Assembly: GCA_041397625.1 (NCBI GenBank)
Contig: JAWKWH010000002.1
Coordinates: 186,001-250,000 of the forward strand
DNA: 64,000 bases
Direction of reading: 5' to 3'
From: JAWKWH01 sp041397625
GTDB taxonomy: Bacteria; Pseudomonadota; Alphaproteobacteria; Rhizobiales; Rhizobiaceae
The notes beneath the pieces are model-generated. The model ran no database searches. It worked only from the letters and a program-made list of their open reading frames with translations, and was not told the origin of the DNA. Both the position numbers and the translations under genes were made by a program. Positions 60,158 through 64,000 of the stretch are shown here, piece by piece. The first letter of the stretch is position 1. Every line of letters starts with the position of its first letter.

Positions 60158-60300
60158 CAGCCAAATCGAGTTTCGCCAGGGTTTACTCCTCCTCCCTTAA
60201 ACCCTGACGAATACGTCCGGCAATATCCTCCTCCCGTTGCCGGGCACCCAAAAGCGCCGTTGCCGGATCCTCCTCCCCCGGCAGCGGCGTTTTCTTTCTT
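60158..60300 (+). ncRNA. Three-hairpin cuckoo/CcsR-type anti-Shine-Dalgarno RNA array
   Basis: Three stem-loops follow the DUF1127 stop. Stem 1 is CAGGGTTTA/TAAACCCTG (60177-60206), stem 2 GTCCGGCAA/TTGCCGGGC (60215-60245), stem 3 CGCCGTTGCCGG/CCGGCAGCGGCG (60255-60289). Each loop carries CCTCCTCCC (60188-60196, 60227-60235, 60269-60277), complementary to ribosome-binding sites. Stem 3 ends in TTTTCTTTCTT, a clean intrinsic terminator. Known cuckoo/CcsR RNAs share these features: tandem stems, this loop motif and a DUF1127 gene upstream. The units probably arise by processing of the DUF1127 transcript and may be stabilised or used with Hfq. Confidence 0.82.
60251..60300 (+). terminator. Intrinsic terminator of the DUF1127/small-RNA unit
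   Basis: A 12-bp GC-rich stem with one G-T pair followed by TTTTCTTTCTT. It is also the third unit of the RNA array. Confidence 0.85.
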
Positions 60301-60335
60301 ACTTAAGAAGTACGATGGATTGAGATTGGCGCAGC

Positions 60336-60947
60336 TCAGCGCTGCCCCATGACGCCGCGGGTCTTCCAGTTCTCCAGCGGCATGATATCCGGCTTGCCGC
60401 CGGTCGCCTCGTACCAGCTATCCACGGCCCATTTCCTACCGGTGCCGATTTCCTTGAGCACCGCGGTGGAATGAGGGTAACGCGCATCGAGAAACACGCC
60501 GCGCGACACGTTGAACTCCACCTTGTGGTATCTCAGCCAGTCGTTCTTGGCCAGAAACAGCAGCAGCGAGCGGGTATTGGTCGATTCGTCGATGCAGTCC
60601 ATCTGGCCGCGCATCCGCGACTGGGTGATGTCGGACTTGGCCTCGTCGCGCACGCCGATGGCAAGCACCGCCCGCTCCTCATAGAACATGTCGGCCGCAG
60701 CGACCGCGGCGCGCTCGGCTTCCGGCGAATGGGCACCGGCCGCCATGATCTCGGCAAAACGGTCCCAGTCCTGCTGCGAGACGTGGTACGGTGTCTTGTA
60801 GCTGCAATCGAAACCGTGACAGACGATGATCCGCGTCGTGTTCGTCCGGGTGATTTCGCCGGAATAGTTGGACGATATCGACGTACACGCCGACAGCGGT
60901 AGAGCGCACAGCAAGCCGGCGACGATTTTTCCAAGCCCGTTTTTCAT
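60336..60947 (-). CDS. Lipoprotein of unknown function
   Basis: A 203-residue protein with a lipoprotein signal (IVAGLLCALPLSACTS, cysteine at the lipobox). It has a conserved-looking core with two cysteines (IIVCHGFDCSYKTPYHVSQQ), an Ala-rich helix and QMDCIDESTNTRSLLLFLAKN near the middle. I do not recognise a named domain, although similar lipoproteins are common in rhizobia. ATG 60947 (MKNGLGKIVAGLL) was chosen as the start with the best signal peptide. It is convergent with the small-RNA unit. Confidence 0.72.
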   Translation of the reverse strand: MKNGLGKIVAGLLCALPLSACTSISSNYSGEITRTNTTRIIVCHGFDCSYKTPYHVSQQDWDRFAEIMAAGAHSPEAERAAVAAADMFYEERAVLAIGVRDEAKSDITQSRMRGQMDCIDESTNTRSLLLFLAKNDWLRYHKVEFNVSRGVFLDARYPHSTAVLKEIGTGRKWAVDSWYEATGGKPDIMPLENWKTRGVMGQR

Positions 60948-61065
60948 CGGCGGCGAAACTAGCCGCATGTGCATCTCGATTCTATGACTTTTGGGCAACA
61001 CATTCGCGTGATCGCCATTGGTGTCGTGAATTGCATTCGCCGTCCCGTCGGCTTAATTGCGGGCG

Positions 61066-62481
61066 ATGGATATGAAACCCGTTCACGTTATCGGCGGTGG
61101 GCTGGCGGGCTCGGAAGCCGCCTGGCAGGTTGCCAATGCCGGCGTTCCCGTCGTGCTGCACGAAATGCGCCCGGTTCGCGGCACTGACGCCCACAAGACC
61201 GACGGCTTGGCCGAACTGGTCTGTTCCAACTCGTTCCGCTCCGACGACGCGCAGACCAATGCCGTCGGCCTGCTGCACGCGGAAATGCGGCTGGCCGGCT
61301 CGCTGATCATGGCGGCCGGCGATGCCCATCAGGTGCCGGCGGGCGGCGCGCTCGCCGTCGATCGCGACGGGTTTTCAGCAGCCGTGACGGCAAGGCTCGA
61401 GGCCCATCCGCTGGTCACCATCGCGCGTGAGGAAGTTTCCGGCCTGCCGCCTGCAGACTGGGACCAGGCGATCGTCGCCACGGGTCCGCTGACGTCGCCG
61501 TCACTTGCCGAATCAATCCGCGGCGCGACGGGCGAAGAAGCGCTCGCCTTCTTCGACGCGATCGCGCCGATCGTCCATTTCGACACGATCGACATGGATA
61601 TCGCCTGGTTCCAGTCGCGCTACGACAAGGTCGGACCGGGCGGCACCGGCAAGGATTACATCAACTGCCCGATGGACAAGGCGCAATACGACGCATTCGT
61701 CGCCGCGCTGATCGACGGCGAAAAGACCGTATTCAAGGACTGGGAAGGCACGCCTTATTTCGACGGCTGCCTGCCGATCGAAGTGATGGCGGAGCGCGGG
61801 TCGGAGACGCTGCGCCACGGGCCGATGAAGCCGATGGGGCTTACCAATGCCCACAAGCCGGACGAAAAGGCCTATGCGGTGGTGCAGCTGCGCCAGGACA
61901 ACGCGCTCGGCACGCTCTACAACATGGTCGGTTTCCAGACCAAGCTGAAACACGGCGACCAGGTGCGCGTCTTCCGCACGATTCCCGGGCTGGAAAACGC
62001 CGAGTTTGCCCGTCTCGGCGGGCTGCACCGCAACACCTACATCAATTCGCCGCTGCTGCTCGACGGTTCGCTGCAGCTCAAATCGCGCCCCGGTCTGCGC
62101 TTTGCCGGCCAGATCACCGGCTGCGAGGGCTATGTCGAGAGCGCCGCGATGGGCCTGCTTGCCGGACGGTTCGCCGCGGCCGGGCGGCTCGGACGACCGA
62201 TCAAGCCGCCGCCGCCAACCACCGCTTTCGGTGCGCTGCTCGGCCATATCACCGGCGGGCACCTGACGGCGGACGACGAACCCGGCAAACGTTCGTTCCA
62301 GCCGATGAACGTCAATTTCGGCCTGTTCCCGCCGCTTGAAGCCGGCGCGATCGAAAAGCCGGAGGGCCGGCGCTTCCGCGGCAAGGAGAAGGCGATCGCC
62401 AAGAAGAAGGCGGTCACATCGCGGGCGCTTTCAGACTGCCGGGCGTGGCTCCGGATCGGCGAAGCGGTGGCGGCGGAGTAA
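61066..62481 (+). CDS. trmFO: tRNA (uracil-54-C5) methyltransferase, folate-dependent (TrmFO)
   Basis: A 471-residue FAD protein that methylates U54 of tRNA to ribothymidine using methylenetetrahydrofolate. The dinucleotide motif is VHVIGGGLAGSEAAWQVANAG, followed by LVCSNSFRSDD with a catalytic cysteine region, CPMDKAQYDAF, and GQITGCEGYVESAAMGLLAG. Length is normal. ATG 61066 or 61072 gives the family start; the TTG at 61057 is less likely. It follows the divergent lipoprotein gene after 118 nt. Confidence 0.95.
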   Translation: MDMKPVHVIGGGLAGSEAAWQVANAGVPVVLHEMRPVRGTDAHKTDGLAELVCSNSFRSDDAQTNAVGLLHAEMRLAGSLIMAAGDAHQVPAGGALAVDRDGFSAAVTARLEAHPLVTIAREEVSGLPPADWDQAIVATGPLTSPSLAESIRGATGEEALAFFDAIAPIVHFDTIDMDIAWFQSRYDKVGPGGTGKDYINCPMDKAQYDAFVAALIDGEKTVFKDWEGTPYFDGCLPIEVMAERGSETLRHGPMKPMGLTNAHKPDEKAYAVVQLRQDNALGTLYNMVGFQTKLKHGDQVRVFRTIPGLENAEFARLGGLHRNTYINSPLLLDGSLQLKSRPGLRFAGQITGCEGYVESAAMGLLAGRFAAAGRLGRPIKPPPPTTAFGALLGHITGGHLTADDEPGKRSFQPMNVNFGLFPPLEAGAIEKPEGRRFRGKEKAIAKKKAVTSRALSDCRAWLRIGEAVAAE

Positions 62482-62561
62482 GATTGGCTGCTTGACCTTG
62501 CCGCGCCGATAGCCAAACTCCTGCGTGATCTTGCCGGCAGCATACTGGGCGGAACCCCGAC

Positions 62562-63395
62562 ATGAGCGAATTGCAGTCCACCTTCTTCGAAATCGAGCGT
62601 ACCGGCGCGATCGCGCGGCTGGTCATGAACCGGCCCGACAAGGCCAACGGCATGACGCCGGAATTCTGGGCCGACCTGCCGCGCATCCTCGATGAGCTCG
62701 GCGGAGACGAGACGGTGCGCTGCGCGGTGATCGCCGGGGCGGGCAAGCATTTTTCCGGCGGCATGGATCTCTCCGCCTTCGGCGGCATTGCCGAAGCGCT
62801 TGAGCGCGAACCGGGACGTGCCGCGCTGGCGCTGCGCGAGACGATCCTGCGGCTGCAGGACGCGTTCAACGCCATCGAACGGGCGCGCTTTCCCGTCATT
62901 GCGGCGATCCACGGCGCCTGTATCGGCGGCGCCATCGACCTGATCACCGCCTGCGACATGCGCATCGCCAGCGTCGACGCCTTCTTCGCCATCGAGGAAA
63001 TCCATATCGGCATGGCGGCCGATGTCGGCACGCTGCAGCGCCTGCCGAAGCTGATCGCGCCGGCCGTCGCCGCCGAACTCGCCTATTCCGGGCGCCGCTT
63101 TACCGCCGATGAAGCACAAGGCTTCGGTCTCGTCAGCGAGGTCCTGGCCGACCGCTCCGCTCTTGACGAGCGGGCGATGGCGCTTGCCGGCGAGGTGGCG
63201 CGGAAATCGCCGCTGGCGATTGCCGGCATCAAGCGCAACCTTGCCTATGCGCGCGACCATTCGGTGGCCGACGGGCTCGACTACATCGCCACCTGGAATG
63301 GCGGCATGTTGCGGCCGGAAGACCTGATGAAGGCGATCCAGGCCAAGATGGCCAGGAAGGAAGCGGAATTCGCAGACCTGCTGAAGGTCGGCTGA
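62562..63395 (+). CDS. Crotonase-family enzyme, dienoyl-CoA isomerase-like
   Basis: A 277-residue enoyl-CoA hydratase/isomerase-fold protein. Oxyanion-hole blocks are GKHFSGGMDLSAFGG and HGACIGGAIDLITACDMRIA. The region EIHIGMAADVGTLQRLPKLI places acidic residues where delta3,5-delta2,4-dienoyl-CoA isomerases (ECH1) have their catalytic Glu and Asp, and the DVGTLQRLPK run is characteristic of that subgroup. It may help oxidise unsaturated fatty acids with odd-position double bonds. Enoyl-CoA hydratase remains the cautious name. Confidence 0.85.
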   Translation: MSELQSTFFEIERTGAIARLVMNRPDKANGMTPEFWADLPRILDELGGDETVRCAVIAGAGKHFSGGMDLSAFGGIAEALEREPGRAALALRETILRLQDAFNAIERARFPVIAAIHGACIGGAIDLITACDMRIASVDAFFAIEEIHIGMAADVGTLQRLPKLIAPAVAAELAYSGRRFTADEAQGFGLVSEVLADRSALDERAMALAGEVARKSPLAIAGIKRNLAYARDHSVADGLDYIATWNGGMLRPEDLMKAIQAKMARKEAEFADLLKVG

Positions 63396-63406
63396 TATCG
63401 AATTCT

Positions 63407-64000
63407 CTATTGCCAGTCGCTGGAACGCAGCAACAGCGTAAACGTCATATTGGTGATCTTTGGCACCGGCTGACGCTCGCCATTGGCGTTCTGGACTATA
63501 AGGCGCAGCCGCCTTTCACCCGATTGAAGGTCGATCGCGGGCGGCGTCTCGTTCGGCGCGTCGGCGACACGGTTCACCTCGGTTTCCGCTATCGCAAAGC
63601 GATGCTCCTGCTCACGCCAACTGACCGCGATCTCGCCGCCCGAGAGCACGATCTCCATCTCGCCGCCGGCGAGCTTGATCATGCGCCTGGCATTGGCGTT
63701 GTCGTAGAGATGCACCTGCGGCTGGACCAGGTCGAAACCCCCGATCTCGAGCGCATCGCTCATCTGGAAGTGACGGTAGAAAGCGAGCCTGTTGCCGAAG
63801 TCCGAATAGGCGTCCGGATTGAGCCCGTAGGCTTCGGCGACCAGCTTCAGGTTCTCGTGCGAATAGCGGTTCCACCTCGGCGCATCGACCAGTTCGACAC
63901 CTTCCGGCGCGACGGTGTCGAGGCCGTTGTGGTAGGACAGGAAGCGAAGCGCCGAGACCGCCGCCGCCTCGCCCGCCGCGTCGAGCGGCTTGCCGGCCAT
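63407..64000 (-). CDS. DUF6101-like protein, possibly truncated at the window edge
   Basis: 197 residues read to an ATG at the last base of the window, so the true start may lie outside. The chain contains RWNRYSHENLKLVAEAYGLN, YRHFQMSDALEIGGFDLVQP and a beta-rich C-terminus (RRLRLIVQNANGERQPVPKI). I recognise it only as a conserved rhizobial unknown resembling DUF6101. No signal peptide or membrane segment is seen. It converges on the crotonase gene with an 11-nt gap. Confidence 0.6.
   Translation of the reverse strand: MAGKPLDAAGEAAAVSALRFLSYHNGLDTVAPEGVELVDAPRWNRYSHENLKLVAEAYGLNPDAYSDFGNRLAFYRHFQMSDALEIGGFDLVQPQVHLYDNANARRMIKLAGGEMEIVLSGGEIAVSWREQEHRFAIAETEVNRVADAPNETPPAIDLQSGERRLRLIVQNANGERQPVPKITNMTFTLLLRSSDWQ

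Overview
This window is a GC-rich alphaproteobacterial chromosome segment, most likely from the Rhizobiales (Phyllobacteriaceae/Mesorhizobium-like). The evidence is gene order: kdsA-eno-ftsB-pdhA-pdhB-pdhC-lpdA-lipA, a fused ispDF next to a short cinA, dusB-ntrB-ntrC-ntrY-ntrX-trkA-dat-hfq-hflX-mazG, and ybaK-MBL-tatD-metG-holB-tmk-dac-rlpA all follow the core order familiar from that group. A lipoyl domain fused to the pyruvate dehydrogenase E1-beta subunit points the same way. The segment is almost entirely housekeeping DNA. There is no phage, transposase, integrase or CRISPR array.

Layout. 1-14 kb (+): the 3' part of the cell-cycle kinase gene cckA, a VOC protein and kdsA linked by ATGA overlaps, an iron/2-oxoglutarate oxygenase, enolase, FtsB, the whole pyruvate dehydrogenase complex with its dihydrolipoamide dehydrogenase, lipoyl synthase, and a Coq10/RatA-like protein. 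14-18 kb: a membrane/spermidine-synthase-like fusion facing cinA and ispDF on the minus strand. 18-30 kb (+): nitrogen regulation (dusB-ntrBC, ntrYX), potassium uptake control (trkA), D-amino-acid aminotransferase, and hfq-hflX. 29.7-41 kb: mostly minus strand, with nucleotide clean-up (mazG), tRNA proofreading, metG, DNA polymerase delta prime, thymidylate kinase and cell-wall proteins. 41-52 kb: tRNA-Ser, a marR-emrA-emrB efflux operon, glutaryl-CoA dehydrogenase with a divergent LysR gene, tRNA-Trp, a GFA-VOC fusion and tuf. 52-64 kb: a low-GC methyltransferase islet beside tRNA-Gly, a PilZ protein, an aminotransferase/BKACE pair, an acyltransferase, trigger factor with tRNA-Leu upstream, a DUF1127 gene followed by an anti-Shine-Dalgarno RNA array, trmFO, and a crotonase.

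The points most worth a second look are: (1) three tandem hairpins downstream of the DUF1127 gene, each with the loop motif CCTCCTCCC and the last ending in a T-run, which match the cuckoo/CcsR type of small RNA; (2) a 47-nt palindromic repeat read in frame as protein inside the PdhB linker; (3) a roughly 1.35-kb low-GC islet carrying a methyltransferase, bounded by a 10-bp direct repeat of the tRNA-Gly 3' end; (4) a nested 114-nt inverted-repeat element at 31.7 kb; (5) a chain of hairpins in the 432-nt gap before eno; (6) an aminotransferase-BKACE pair that could degrade a beta-amino acid. Gene starts were chosen from ribosome-binding sites, overlaps and family lengths. Functional calls come from motifs read by eye, not database searches.
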